A stretch of 64,000 bases of DNA from Neoarius graeffei (taxonomy: Eukaryota > Chordata > Actinopteri > Siluriformes > Ariidae): assembly GCF_027579695.1 (NCBI RefSeq), contig NC_083579.1, forward strand, positions 71,409,371 to 71,473,370, given 5' to 3'. Every line of letters begins with the position of its first letter. Within the stretch, counting starts at the first letter, position 1. A program made the translations under genes and the position numbers. The notes under the pieces are model-generated. The model had not been told where the DNA came from. It was given only the letters and a program-made list of their open reading frames with translations, and made no database searches. Positions 58,501 through 62,047 of the stretch are shown one piece after another.

Positions 58501-58961
58501 TGCTGTTTTGTGAACTACTCTCAAAATGAAAAGGTTTCTGTTTACTATAATTAAATTATTATGTGCCTGCATGTGTCTGCATGCACATCTGTCTCATCTC
58601 GGTCTTTTGTTCTGTCTGTTTTCTGCTCAGGCCACTTTCTTTCTGACTGTCTGTATTAGTTTCAGTTTCTCTTTACGCTTTGTATCCTTCTGACCTCGGT
58701 CTCAGTTTTCGTAATGCATTCATGTCTCCTTTCGCTTTCAATATGATCTCAATATTATCATACTGCAAAGTAATCCAAGTGTACTGTTTCTTTCTCAGTA
58801 AGTGTGTCTTTCACTCTTTTCTCACCATCTCACTCAGTTAACCAGTGGGACGTTCCTTACTGTCATCAGACTGCGTTTGGATGTTGTCATGATGGCGTGA
58901 CTCCAGCCAGTGGACCTCATGGGCAGGGTTGTTATCAAACATCATCCTGTGCCCACACCAG
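14093..58961 (+). CDS. papln: papilin, N-terminal two thirds, 15 exons (gene spans these bounds; exons listed separately)
   Basis: Papilin is a secreted, glycosylated ADAMTS-like protein of the extracellular matrix and basement membranes; it lacks a protease domain. Fifteen exons join in phase into about 610 residues. They are signal peptide (1-19), TSP1-1 (about 24-74), ADAMTS cysteine-rich region and spacer (75 to about 300), TSP1-2 (about 306-361), TSP1-3 (362-420), TSP1-4 (421-478), TSP1-5 (479-540), a linker, and the first papilin cysteine cassette ([19 protein letters not shown], about 580-600). The order and motifs such as [24 protein letters not shown] and CSKSCSSG match vertebrate papilin rather than ADAMTSL1-6, which lack the cassette. 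The frame is open at the last exon, so more C-terminal exons lie beyond the window. Introns are swollen by transposons but no exon is interrupted. Confidence 0.95.
14950..15347 (-). repeat. Mermaid-like SINE in copy B
   Basis: Near full length, minus orientation, with tail of CATCT units at left and tRNA-like head at right. Perfect 13-bp duplication ACAGGAGATAATC at 14937-14949 and 15348-15360. Confidence 0.93.
15386..17207. mobile_element. TTAA-target element, 1.8 kb, unclassified
   Basis: Inserted at TTAA (15382-15385; right copy now TTCA at 17208-17211) in copy B. The ends are weak inverted repeats sharing GCCTTTC(A)GATTT. It holds a SINE at 16366-16752. A short open frame near 15683 ([18 protein letters not shown]) has no recognised relative. 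The part 16030-17060 has repeated GAAACTTGGTATA-type phrases. Confidence 0.6.
16366..16752 (+). repeat. Mermaid-like SINE
   Basis: Full copy with GTAGAGCAGTATAAAGC variant end and GAGAT pentamer tail. Perfect 13-bp duplication ATGTTTCCATGGA at 16353-16365 and 16753-16765. Confidence 0.92.
17461..17564 (+). CDS. papln: papln exon: TSP1 repeat 1, first part
   Basis: Acceptor GCGTTTTTAG, donor GTAAGC, ends in phase 2. It encodes [20 protein letters not shown], the W..W..C..TC-type start of a thrombospondin type 1 repeat with WxxW mannosylation-type motif. Only about 130 bp separates it from the end of repeat copy B. Confidence 0.95.
17565..19018. other. papln intron sequence, no gene seen
   Basis: No coding signal. 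A fish repeat with GTCCCCACAAGGATAG and its inverse CTTGTGGGGACATTTGG forms a short hairpin at about 18620-18700. Confidence 0.45.
19019..19072. repeat. (CA)n microsatellite, about 26 units
   Basis: Uninterrupted CA dinucleotide run. Confidence 0.97.
19439..20141. mobile_element. Harbinger-type MITE
   Basis: The ends TGCCGCTTTTCCACTA and TAGTGGAAAAGGGCCA are inverse with one mismatch, flanked by TTA at 19436-19438 and 20142-20144. TWA target duplication fits PIF/Harbinger. The interior is rich in GGGCTGAG and GAGCTGAAG short repeats, itself imperfectly palindromic. Confidence 0.88.
20277..20474 (+). repeat. second-family tRNA-SINE
   Basis: Complete order of blocks: GGTTAGAGAAGCAGCTTTGG, GGTTGCCGGTTTGATTCCC, GAGCGAGGCACCTAACCCCC, CTCTGGATAAGAGCGTCTGC. 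Confidence 0.88.
20510..20675 (-). repeat. second-family tRNA-SINE, inverted
   Basis: Inverse of the copy 40 bp to its left: CATTTAGCGGACATTCTTAT, CTTGCTCAAGGGCACTTC, ACCTTTTGGTCCCAAAGC. The pair forms a potential hairpin. Confidence 0.85.
21115..21175 (+). CDS. papln: papln exon: TSP1 repeat 1, end
   Basis: Acceptor TGCTTTCAG, donor GTACAC, 61 bases. Completes the first TSP1 repeat with [19 protein letters not shown], supplying its last cysteines. Ends in phase 0. Confidence 0.95.
21408..21716 (-). repeat. SINE related to the tail of the 420-778 copy
   Basis: Reads AGAAGAAGAAGCAGTCC, TTTGTCACATGTCC, CTGCATTTAACCCATTTGAA, then CTATACTACAG and the inverted head near 21700. It lies in the intron after the TSP1-1 end exon. 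Confidence 0.75.
21843..22426. mobile_element. TIR MITE with 3-bp duplication
   Basis: The ends CCTTGTGTCTGAAATTGCTC and the inverse of GAGCGATTTCGGACACAGGG match closely. Both contain TATATAG subterminal blocks. CAT repeats at 21840-21842 and 22427-22429. No coding capacity. The 3-bp duplication hints at Harbinger-type mobilisation. Confidence 0.7.
22569..22940 (+). repeat. Mermaid-like SINE, short-end subfamily
   Basis: Full copy with CCCGGGGCTGAT and GTAGAAGGATAAAG diagnostic sites. Perfect 13-bp duplication AATTTCTAAAACG at 22556-22568 and 22941-22953. Confidence 0.95.
23192..23294 (+). CDS. papln: papln exon: ADAMTS cysteine-rich region, part 1
   Basis: Acceptor TTCTTGCTAG, donor GTGTGT. 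Encodes [20 protein letters not shown] and then a KYYKWLAYY segment. This is the conserved start of the ADAMTS cysteine-rich module (FR..QC..F). Ends in phase 1. Confidence 0.95.
23684..23814 (+). CDS. papln: papln exon: ADAMTS cysteine-rich region, part 2
   Basis: Acceptor CTTCTCCAG, donor GTGAGC. Encodes [18 protein letters not shown], then VMDGTPC and [15 protein letters not shown] and the C.EG.C pattern are family hallmarks. Ends in phase 0. Confidence 0.96.
24047..24285 (-). repeat. dispersed repeat ending in the CTAGAA..GCACT block
   Basis: Minus strand starts CTAGAAAAGCACTCGGAGAG and includes GGCGGAGG at both ends. Related copies on the + strand at 50365-50580 and 60768-61098 share TAGAA.AGCACT, CAAACAAACAAAC and the phrase ACTTTTTGAG. 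Class not known to me. Confidence 0.55.
24455..24580. repeat. imperfect palindrome, MITE-like
   Basis: TATTGGCTGGCATTGAG at left pairs with AAAAGCCAGCCAATA at right; internal TATATTCCATTCAGCTA pairs with TAGCTGAATGGAATATAT. An ATT microsatellite (24581-24605) adjoins. Confidence 0.6.
24606..25987. other. papln intron sequence, no gene seen
   Basis: No coding signal. CAATATTGCATGC recurs at about 25460 and 25520 in what looks like a degraded repeat. Confidence 0.4.
25988..26111 (+). CDS. papln: papln exon: cysteine-rich end and spacer start
   Basis: Acceptor TTGTACACAG, donor GTAACA. Encodes [19 protein letters not shown] followed by GGNGQSC. This is the GCD..L.S...ED.C..CGG.G..C motif that closes the ADAMTS cysteine-rich module. 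Ends in phase 1. Confidence 0.96.
26192..26272 (+). CDS. papln: papln exon: spacer
   Basis: Acceptor GCCTGTTAG, donor GTGAGT, only 80 bp downstream of the previous exon. Encodes [18 protein letters not shown] and NYLG, the GY..V..IP.GA..I.I.E signature of the ADAMTS spacer. The following intron is about 12 kb because it holds the Ty3 and hAT elements. Confidence 0.95.
26273..27234. other. papln intron sequence, no gene seen
   Basis: AT-rich intron DNA left of the Ty3 element. The phrase TTTTCCGGAGAGGACA recurs at about 26840 and 27010. Confidence 0.4.
27235..28476 (-). repeat. 3' LTR of the Ty3 element, split by a SINE
   Basis: Begins TGTAGCACC and ends GGTTACA on the + strand (TGTAAC..GCTACA on the element strand). 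About 870 bp without the SINE at 27359-27729. Closely similar to the right LTR, with scattered substitutions and small indels. Confidence 0.92.
27359..27729 (-). repeat. Mermaid-like SINE inside the LTR
   Basis: Short-end subfamily (CTTTATCCTTCTACAGGG; CCCCGGGGCTCGAACCC). Perfect 13-bp duplication CAATTATACAACT at 27346-27358 and 27730-27742. The right LTR shows the empty site near 35266. Confidence 0.95.
28525..29330 (-). pseudogene. pol C-terminal tail after integrase
   Basis: The minus frame holds [20 protein letters not shown] followed by a long acidic, Ser/Thr/Pro-poor to Glu-rich tail of about 240 residues ending at 28525. The [11 protein letters not shown] phrase is commonly seen just after the integrase core in vertebrate Ty3 elements. 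The tail itself has no domain I recognise. A frame break separates it from the integrase. Confidence 0.7.
29480..30300 (-). pseudogene. Ty3 integrase, defective
   Basis: Contains the zinc-binding CGRCIRWK part, the first catalytic Asp (VCMDFLSLE), [10 protein letters not shown], the second catalytic block and [16 protein letters not shown] with the Glu. The second block reads [11 protein letters not shown], with Asn at the position of the catalytic Asp (codon AAC). A 39-bp direct duplication at 30203-30266 with a frame shift separates the HHCC N-terminus ([15 protein letters not shown]), which lies in the neighbouring frame. Confidence 0.88.
30228..31403 (-). pseudogene. Ty3 RNase H domain and integrase N-terminus, defective
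   Basis: Shows [18 protein letters not shown] (first catalytic Asp) and [13 protein letters not shown] (Glu). The third catalytic position reads [12 protein letters not shown], with Asn where the family has Asp. Then the tether [19 protein letters not shown], and the integrase HHCC start. The frame is open for 391 codons but begins after a break from the reverse transcriptase. Confidence 0.88.
31480..32331 (-). pseudogene. Ty3 reverse transcriptase, defective
   Basis: Two frames. The first (32331-32122) has the pre-RT region [20 protein letters not shown] and ends at an internal TGA. The second (32013-31480) holds the palm: [15 protein letters not shown] with its catalytic Asp, and [11 protein letters not shown], where the second Asp of the catalytic pair is Asn. 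A 25-bp direct duplication at 31476-31523 then shifts the frame. Confidence 0.9.
32371..33267 (-). pseudogene. Ty3 protease and linker
   Basis: Contains [13 protein letters not shown], the active-site motif of a retroviral-type aspartic protease (DTG intact), and [10 protein letters not shown] downstream, the second conserved strand. Ends with a stop at 32371 before the RT. About 299 codons open. Confidence 0.85.
33276..35011 (-). pseudogene. Ty3 gag, PNMA-like, three frames
   Basis: N-terminal frame (35011-34496) starts [10 protein letters not shown] and has [20 protein letters not shown], an RRM-like fold resembling the start of PNMA-type proteins. The middle frame (34608-33658) has the capsid [40 protein letters not shown] and [14 protein letters not shown]. 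The last frame (33752-33276) has a coiled-coil-like segment and one CCHC knuckle ([14 protein letters not shown]). Host PNMA genes are known to derive from Ty3 gags of this kind. Two frameshifts break the ORF. Confidence 0.82.
35155..36040 (-). repeat. 5' LTR of the Ty3 element, 886 bp
   Basis: Starts TGTAGCACC and ends GGTTACCA on the + strand. Uninterrupted, so it defines the LTR length. Just inside it on the element strand comes ACTTGGCGAGCCAGCC, the position of the primer-binding site. Confidence 0.92.
36072..36426 (-). repeat. old Mermaid-like SINE
   Basis: Diverged: CCTGTAGCCACTTATCCTGT, GTAAGCTGGGGCCTATCCC, CACTGTGCCACCCC at the head. It lies immediately right of the Ty3 element. Confidence 0.85.
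36537..36700 (+). repeat. second-family tRNA-SINE
   Basis: Blocks GGTTAGAGAAGCAGCTTTGG, GGTTGCTGGTTCAAGTCC and CTGAATAAGAACATCTACTA. Confidence 0.85.
36824..38384 (+). mobile_element. deleted hAT transposon with TTF-type finger remnant
   Basis: Imperfect ends (CACGGGCGATTGCTCT against CAGTGGTGGCTGGTAGTCT, both followed by GGGAGGCT) and a perfect 8-bp duplication GGTGGTAC at 36816-36823 and 38385-38392. Contains a short N-terminal transposase remnant at 37549-37740 and nothing else coding. Lies directly before the papln exon at 38431. Confidence 0.85.
37549..37740 (+). pseudogene. hAT transposase N-terminal remnant (TTF/ZMYM1-like)
   Basis: The + frame reads [32 protein letters not shown] and [18 protein letters not shown] before a stop. 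This is the start of the TTF-type zinc-finger region of ZMYM1-like hAT transposases (F..L...EK..I...GRP.P.I, W......WL). The cysteine-bearing remainder and the catalytic core are missing. Confidence 0.7.
38431..38603 (+). CDS. papln: papln exon: spacer core
   Basis: Acceptor CACTTACAG, donor GTAAGA. Encodes [18 protein letters not shown], then GTMLYYQRG and [10 protein letters not shown], a beta-strand-rich part of the spacer. It starts just 38 bp after the 8-bp duplication of the hAT at 36824-38384, so that transposon landed almost on the splice acceptor. Ends in phase 0. Confidence 0.96.
38725..38848 (+). CDS. papln: papln exon: spacer end and TSP1 repeat 2 start
   Basis: Acceptor CCACTCAG, donor GTCAGT. 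Encodes [17 protein letters not shown], then [18 protein letters not shown], which begins the second TSP1 repeat. Ends in phase 1. Confidence 0.96.
39002..39128 (+). CDS. papln: papln exon: TSP1 repeat 2 end
   Basis: Acceptor ATCTGTTTAG, donor GTAGGT. Encodes [20 protein letters not shown] and [14 protein letters not shown]. Its N-x-T (NQT) is a possible N-glycosylation site. Ends in phase 2. The next intron is about 9.8 kb. Confidence 0.96.
39322..40307 (-). mobile_element. Tc1 transposon, internally deleted
   Basis: TA duplicated at 39320-39321 and 40308-40309; ends CAGTTTCTTGCAAAAGTATT and ACTTATGCAAGCCACTG. Transposase pieces on the minus strand include [16 protein letters not shown] and [12 protein letters not shown] followed by [12 protein letters not shown]-terminal and C-terminal parts are largely lost. 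Confidence 0.85.
40308..41360. other. papln intron sequence, no gene seen
   Basis: No coding or repeat signature recognised. Confidence 0.4.
41361..42500. mobile_element. foldback DNA transposon with long inverted repeats
   Basis: Ends CCCCAATTCCAAAAAAAGTT and its near inverse CTTTTTTGGAATTGGAG. The inverted similarity runs about 370 bp inward on each side (for example GGGTATAAAAAGAGCATCCC against GGGATGTTCTTTTTATACC). A unique centre remains at about 41740-42125. No transposase recognised; superfamily not assigned. Confidence 0.8.
42917..43636. mobile_element. TIR transposon, hAT-like ends
   Basis: GGGCCCGTTTACACGAGGAC and the inverse of GTCCCCGTGTAAAGCGGGC form the ends, with repeated ACACGGGGACGG and GTAGACACG phrases inside. 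An inner inverted pair, AGTAAGAAAGTAAGTAAAAA (43170) and TTTTACTTACTTTCTTACTT (43350), may be a further nested hairpin. No clean duplication found. Confidence 0.7.
43916..45514 (+). mobile_element. Tc1 transposon, nearly full length
   Basis: TA at 43914-43915 and 45515-45516. About 210-bp terminal inverted repeats start CAGTGGTGCTTGAAAGTTTG. Length 1599 bp, as expected for a vertebrate Tc1 element. The transposase inside is intact in layout but has nonsense and frameshift lesions. Confidence 0.95.
44273..45294 (+). pseudogene. Tc1 transposase with two lesions
   Basis: Cut-and-paste transposase with DD34E catalysis. The frame shows [40 protein letters not shown] (helix-turn-helix), SGRPTKIT (GRPR-like), [10 protein letters not shown] (first Asp), [17 protein letters not shown] (second Asp) and [15 protein letters not shown] (Glu). 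Codon 3 is TGA, and a one-base loss near 44752 shifts the frame after the first Asp. All three catalytic residues are still present. Confidence 0.92.
46812..48438. mobile_element. non-autonomous hAT-type transposon, copy 2 (inverted to copy 1)
   Basis: Ends CAGAGGTGGACAG and GTCCACCTCTG, perfect 8-bp duplication CTGGCATC at 46804-46811 and 48439-48446. Contains the SINE at 46937-47315. Carries the empty TTAA site of the MITE that interrupts copy 1. Confidence 0.93.
46937..47315 (-). repeat. Mermaid-like SINE, long-end subfamily
   Basis: CCTGTTCTACAGGG and GGCCACGGGGCTCGAACCC sites. Perfect 12-bp duplication ACTTCACTACAT at 46925-46936 and 47316-47327. Confidence 0.95.
48916..49120 (+). CDS. 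papln: papln exon: TSP1 repeat 3
   Basis: Acceptor GGGTCACAG, donor GTAAAC, 205 bases. Encodes a whole TSP1 repeat ([20 protein letters not shown] and QQTCNVQHC) and the first residues of repeat 4 (YSVSSWSQ). Ends in phase 0. Confidence 0.96.
49121..50364. other. papln intron, no gene seen; ATT microsatellite
   Basis: ATT trinucleotide run at 49469-49513. GAGCCTCATTTATTTAACCT near 49820 resembles the start of a Harbinger-type repeat but no right end was found. Confidence 0.4.
50365..50580 (+). repeat. dispersed repeat, CTAGAA..GCACT family
   Basis: Same family as 24047-24285 and 60768-61098: GAACTAGAAAGGCACTCAGT, ATTCATTCACTACTTTTTGA, CAAACAAACAAACAGAGGTG, GGCAGAGGT end. Confidence 0.65.
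50735..51480 (+). mobile_element. Tc1-like element 5' part, interrupted
   Basis: Begins ACACTGATCAGCCATAACAT. After an insert (50784-51090) it continues and encodes [19 protein letters not shown], then [20 protein letters not shown], the paired helix-turn-helix start of a Tc1-type transposase. Breaks off near 51480, with the catalytic domain missing. Confidence 0.7.
50784..51090 (+). mobile_element. 307-bp retro-insert, perhaps Penelope-related
   Basis: Flanked by a perfect 14-bp duplication AACACTGATTATCT (50770-50783, 51091-51104), so it arrived by target-primed insertion. It contains CTGAGGAAGCCTTTTGGACG followed by AGAGGTGAAACG. No ORF. Origin uncertain. Confidence 0.7.
51503..51727 (-). 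mobile_element. mariner-like remnant, internally deleted
   Basis: Ends CAGGGTTAGTCAAAATTAT and ATAATTTTGACTAACCTTGG are inverse with one mismatch. The minus strand encodes [19 protein letters not shown], then [16 protein letters not shown], typical of the region after the second catalytic Asp in mariner-like transposases. Only about 225 bp remain. Confidence 0.65.
51745..52050. repeat. imperfect tandem repeat, two units of about 175 bp
   Basis: Unit phrases TTGCAAAATTCTGGGTTGCC and TTGTAAAATTCCGGGTCATC, then CAAATTTGGTGAAGATCCGT and CAAATTTGGTGAAAATCCGT. Ends with TTATTATATAGATATATA. Confidence 0.75.
52081..52453 (+). repeat. Mermaid-like SINE, long-end subfamily
   Basis: Full copy GGGCGGCACGGTGGTGTAGT to GGCTAGAGATGATGAGATGA, with GTGGCCGGCGAGG and GTAGAACAGGATAAAG. 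No clear duplication. Confidence 0.92.
52454..53094. other. papln intron sequence, no gene seen
   Basis: No coding signal. Phrases with TTTGATAAA recur between 52760 and 52860. Confidence 0.4.
53095..53471 (-). repeat. Mermaid-like SINE, short-end subfamily
   Basis: CTTTATCCTTCTACAGGG and CCCCGGGGCTCGAACCC sites. Perfect 13-bp duplication CCTATGGCATAGT at 53082-53094 and 53472-53484. Lies 130 bp before the TSP1-4 exon. Confidence 0.95.
53603..53782 (+). CDS. papln: papln exon: TSP1 repeat 4
   Basis: Acceptor GCCCATGCAG, donor GTGAGA, 180 bases. Encodes [25 protein letters not shown] and then WHIGDWGL, the start of repeat 5. Ends in phase 0. Confidence 0.96.
53898..54048 (+). CDS. papln: papln exon: TSP1 repeat 5
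   Basis: A CT-rich tract and acceptor ACTTTCAG precede it; donor GTACGT. Encodes [18 protein letters not shown] and [12 protein letters not shown]. Ends in phase 1. Confidence 0.96.
54049..54532. other. papln intron sequence, no gene seen
   Basis: No coding or repeat signature apart from a poly-T/poly-G run near 54452-54476. Confidence 0.4.
54537..55602 (-). mobile_element. TTAA-target MITE, copy 2, with SINE
   Basis: TTAA at 54533-54536 and 55603-55606; ends AGGGGAACTGAAAG and TTCAGTTCTCCT. Inverted relative to copy 1 at 8823-9499. Subtracting the SINE and one duplication leaves 677 bp, the same length as copy 1. Confidence 0.9.
54585..54961 (+). repeat. Mermaid-like SINE, long-end subfamily
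   Basis: Full copy with GTGGCTGGCGAGG and GTAGAACAGGATAAAG. Perfect 12-bp duplication ATATTTATCTCA at 54573-54584 and 54962-54973. Confidence 0.95.
55885..57665 (-). repeat. SINE (head-and-tail type of 420-778), split
   Basis: Left part: AAGAAGTCTTTATTTGTCAC, AACCCATCTGAAGCAGTGAA, CACTTCAGCCCAACC, CAAACTCCACACAGA. After the insert it resumes AAAGGCCCCGTCGTCCGCTG and CTAACCACTACACCACC. It is inverted relative to 420-778 and carries a Harbinger-type element. Confidence 0.85.
56235..57584. mobile_element. Harbinger-type element, 1.35 kb, in the SINE
   Basis: Ends TACCCCTTTTCCACCAAATC and the inverse of GATTTGGTGGAAAAGGGGCA, about 37 bp long (continuing through CAGTTCCAGGGCTGG). AGA repeats at 56232-56234 and 57585-57587. 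No transposase ORF. TCACATCCATAACG-like phrases recur four times inside. Confidence 0.82.
57668..57830. repeat. AACCCT-rich segment and dispersed repeat
   Basis: CCTAACCCTAACCTC phrases followed by GAGGACCAGCCAAAATGTCC. This phrase pairs with the family seen near 18620. It resembles telomere repeat by chance of composition, with only two exact hexamers. Confidence 0.5.
58134..58217 (+). CDS. papln: papln exon: linker after TSP1 array
   Basis: Acceptor TATTAAACAG. Encodes [19 protein letters not shown] followed by YNPEDTTTG. The VPSMQD start is a papilin feature. The proposed donor at 58218 is GTTCCC, weaker than every other donor here, so this 3' edge is the least certain junction, although it keeps phase 1 with the next exon. 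Confidence 0.82.
58218..58837. other. papln intron, no gene seen
   Basis: CT-rich intron DNA between the linker and cassette exons. No repeats recognised. Confidence 0.4.
58838..58961 (+). CDS. papln: papln exon: papilin cysteine cassette
   Basis: Acceptor TCACTCAG, donor GTACAC. Encodes [20 protein letters not shown] and [14 protein letters not shown]. The GCC.DG.T...GP...GC pattern is specific to papilin and lies between its TSP1 array and its Kunitz domains. Ends in phase 2, so the gene continues past the window. Confidence 0.96.
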
Positions 58962-59895
58962 GTACACAAGACATGATTTTAAATAGGGTTAGACAAAATA
59001 GCAAGCTAGCATCACAATATTTGGGTTTTTTTCTGACTTTAATGGAAATGCAGTCTAAGAACTAGATAGATACTGTGACTAAAGTCACAGTAATTTGTGC
59101 TAGCGCTTACAAACTAGGACTTCTGGTCACCGTACCCTATAGATCCGGAATGGTAAGAGACAGAGAATGATGCTTAGTGAGGCGAAAAAAGGCCGTTTTT
59201 CATGGATCATTCTGGTTTGGTGATCTGGATCAGCACCAAAAGTCATAGCAACTTAATTCAGCCCAGACGTATTCTTCATGGTGATGATTGGTTGAAAACT
59301 GAGGGAGAAATAGCATCCTAAAAAACATTAGGAGAATAATAACAACACTGGTCTACAGCCAAAATGCTTCTGAAATAAATATAGTCAAACTTTACTAATT
59401 CTGGGTCGCTGAGAACAAAAATGAAACTTCAAATTGTTCATTGGCTCTAGTTTTCAAGATTTGCTCGATGAATAAATCTATGATTGGGTTTGGATATTAC
59501 TTATTTTTTGGCCAAAAAATGAATGATGCAATCTGAAGCCGGTATTGCATCATACATGATATCATGTTATTCCTAGAAGTCCCTGATGATGCAATCATAA
59601 GTCAACTTGCATCACTCTGCTGAACAAATTGCCCTATATCAGCTAAAAAAAAAAAAAAACATACAGTGCTATGCCCTCGAGATTAAGTCTTTGCTTGACA
59701 AGCTTGACAAGAGATGCTCTGTTTCTTGAATGCAAGAGAAAAGATGCCAAAAAGCACTGAGTACGCACTGAATAAGGACTAAACCTATTCAGTAGTTATA
59801 CATAATTGTTTTTTGCCATTTGGTTCATGATACATTTTATTTACATAAACTTTTTGCTATGTAGTGGATGTTCATTATGTCTAACTATTACAGAT
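58962..59895. other. papln intron, no gene seen
   Basis: No coding signal. Followed by the Penelope-like foldback. Confidence 0.4.
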
Positions 59896-60391
59896 ATTTT
59901 AAGTTCGTTTCTTAGACAAGGATTTTTTTTTTAAGCTTGTTACCTCGTTAACAGTTTCGGCGAGAATCTCCCGCCTTCTTCAGAAACAGTCACCAGATGT
60001 TGAGTGGTGACGTGCCTTATCAGCTGATGTTGCGTTACGGAAGAGGCCAGAGTCATTCGCGTTGAAGAAAATAGATTCCAGCATTGGATTTTAGAGGCAG
60101 TGGAGATACGTAAGCGGGCGCAGAGGACGATGAACCGGGATGAGGGAGCGTACGCGCTGTCACACACCTGGAGCGCCATCCTGGAGGAGCGACCTGACAG
60201 CAGGAGGCGTGAACTACCTGTCAAATTGGGCGGGACGTTCACGCCTCCGTAACGCAACATCAGCTGATAAGGCACATCACCACTCGACATCTGGTAACTG
60301 TTTCTGAAGAAGGCGGGAGATTCTCACCGAAACTGTTAACGAGGTAACAAGCTTAAAAAAAAAATCCTTGTCTAAGAAACGAACTTAAAAT
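59896..60391 (+). mobile_element. Penelope-like remnant with inverted flanks
   Basis: Two near-identical arms of about 145 bp (59896-60040 and 60245-60391, inverted) flank a central frame at about 60051-60222. The frame reads VIRVEENRFQHWILEAVEI, RTMNRDEGAYALSHTWSAIL. The MNRD.G..LS.TW pattern resembles the end of the GIY-YIG endonuclease ORF of Penelope-like elements. The rest of the polyprotein is absent. Confidence 0.65.
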
Positions 60392-60767
60392 ATATAAACT
60401 TTTTGCTGATTTTCTAGTGTTGCGTAAAGAGAACAGGTGAAATATCATGTAAACCAAACATAAACACATGAAGAGACCTAGGTTTACAATTTATACTTAA
60501 AACGTTCCTGTCTACACAATGTACATAAGTATAAAATGTAAAATCTTAAATATCTTGGAAGTCGTAGCCAATCAGCTGTTTTAATTGTCTCATTTGAATT
60601 CAACACACCAAATTTCATAAACAAACAGCCAATTACATCTCTGAAGCAGACAACTTCTGAAAAATTGCTGACCAGTGTAATAAGATTTAATAATAATAAT
60701 AATAATAATAAAGTAGAAAGATCCTTAGTGAGAGTAACAGTTTGCGCTACCGCTGCTAGCGCAAATT

Positions 60768-61098
60768 AACTAGAAGAGCACTTGGTAGAGTGCATACATC
60801 CGTCAAGTCATATATTATTATCATCATCAAAATCAAATCACTTTAACCTAGGATAATACTAAAGCTGTCCACCAAATTTCATCAAAATCCATTCACTACT
60901 TTTTGAGTTACGTTGGGAAAAGATAAAAGTTTCCTGGATCCACATATATATCCAGATTTGCATCACAATCTAATCAATTGTTCCTTGGCCCATGGCTCAT
61001 CTTTCTTTCAAATTTCATCAAAATCCATTCACTACTTTTTGAGGTACATTGGGAATGATCAAGCAAACAAACAAACAGAGGTGAAAACATAATCTAGG
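60768..61098 (+). repeat. dispersed repeat, CTAGAA..GCACT family
   Basis: AACTAGAAGAGCACTTGGTA, ATCCATTCACTACTTTTTGA twice, CAAACAAACAAACAGAGGTG. Confidence 0.65.
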
Positions 61099-62047
61099 TA
61101 ATAACTACCCAAAGACTCTTGACTTGAAATTGAAATCAAACAAGTTACTGAAGCCTAAAATATGACACATGAGGTAAAAACAGTTTGTGCCACAAACCAC
61201 ATCAGCATTGCAGATAGACCTAATATTCTTCACATCTTATTCAAAAGGTTTCATCATTTCTGGAAACCTGTAACTAATTTTTGATCAAATGAACTGTGCA
61301 CAGTTTCCACTGTCGTACATGCGACTCTCAGTCCAGAAGATTTGGTATAAAACAGTTGTGACTGATATGTAAAACACCATGTGTGCACCATGTTTCTAGA
61401 TCTGGTCTGAAACGAGTTAAAGCACAGTCCAAATCCTCACGCTGTAAGTGCATCCATTTTAATTTTAACTACATTAGTTGAAGTTGGAGTTCTGCTCAAC
61501 CTTCTATCATTCGAAAAATGGAACTTAATTTTTACTTGTATAATAAAAATAATTCTCTCCACATTCACTGGATATGTGCAATTGTGCACTCTGATTGGCT
61601 ACTCTACTACTAGGATATCGGCTTATATACCTTGAGTAGAGAAAAACAAAATGGAGGAGCGTGTTGCTGAACTAACCGAGGATGAAATACAAACTCTATT
61701 TGAAAACAAAACTCCAAAAGTTTTTTCAAATATTTAAAAGAAACAGAAATAGCTTAAAGAATATAGTTGTTCATATCTCCTGTTCCATACTCCAGCCCAG
61801 TCGGTGGCGGTAATGCACTTTTAAATTGGTTTGCCAACTGCCAAAAAACCCTAAAGAAGAAGAAGAAGAAAACCCTAATGTCAGTAACAGCATTGAGAGC
61901 AAATCTATGATTGAGACCGCCAGCTCGAAACAGCCTCCAAACATGGCCACTCTAAACTACAACTCCCAAGAATCACAGCGCCTTCTGTCTCCTGCATATT
62001 AATTACACCTGTCTCTCATTTCCTAGTCAATTAGCTCCGCTACTTAA

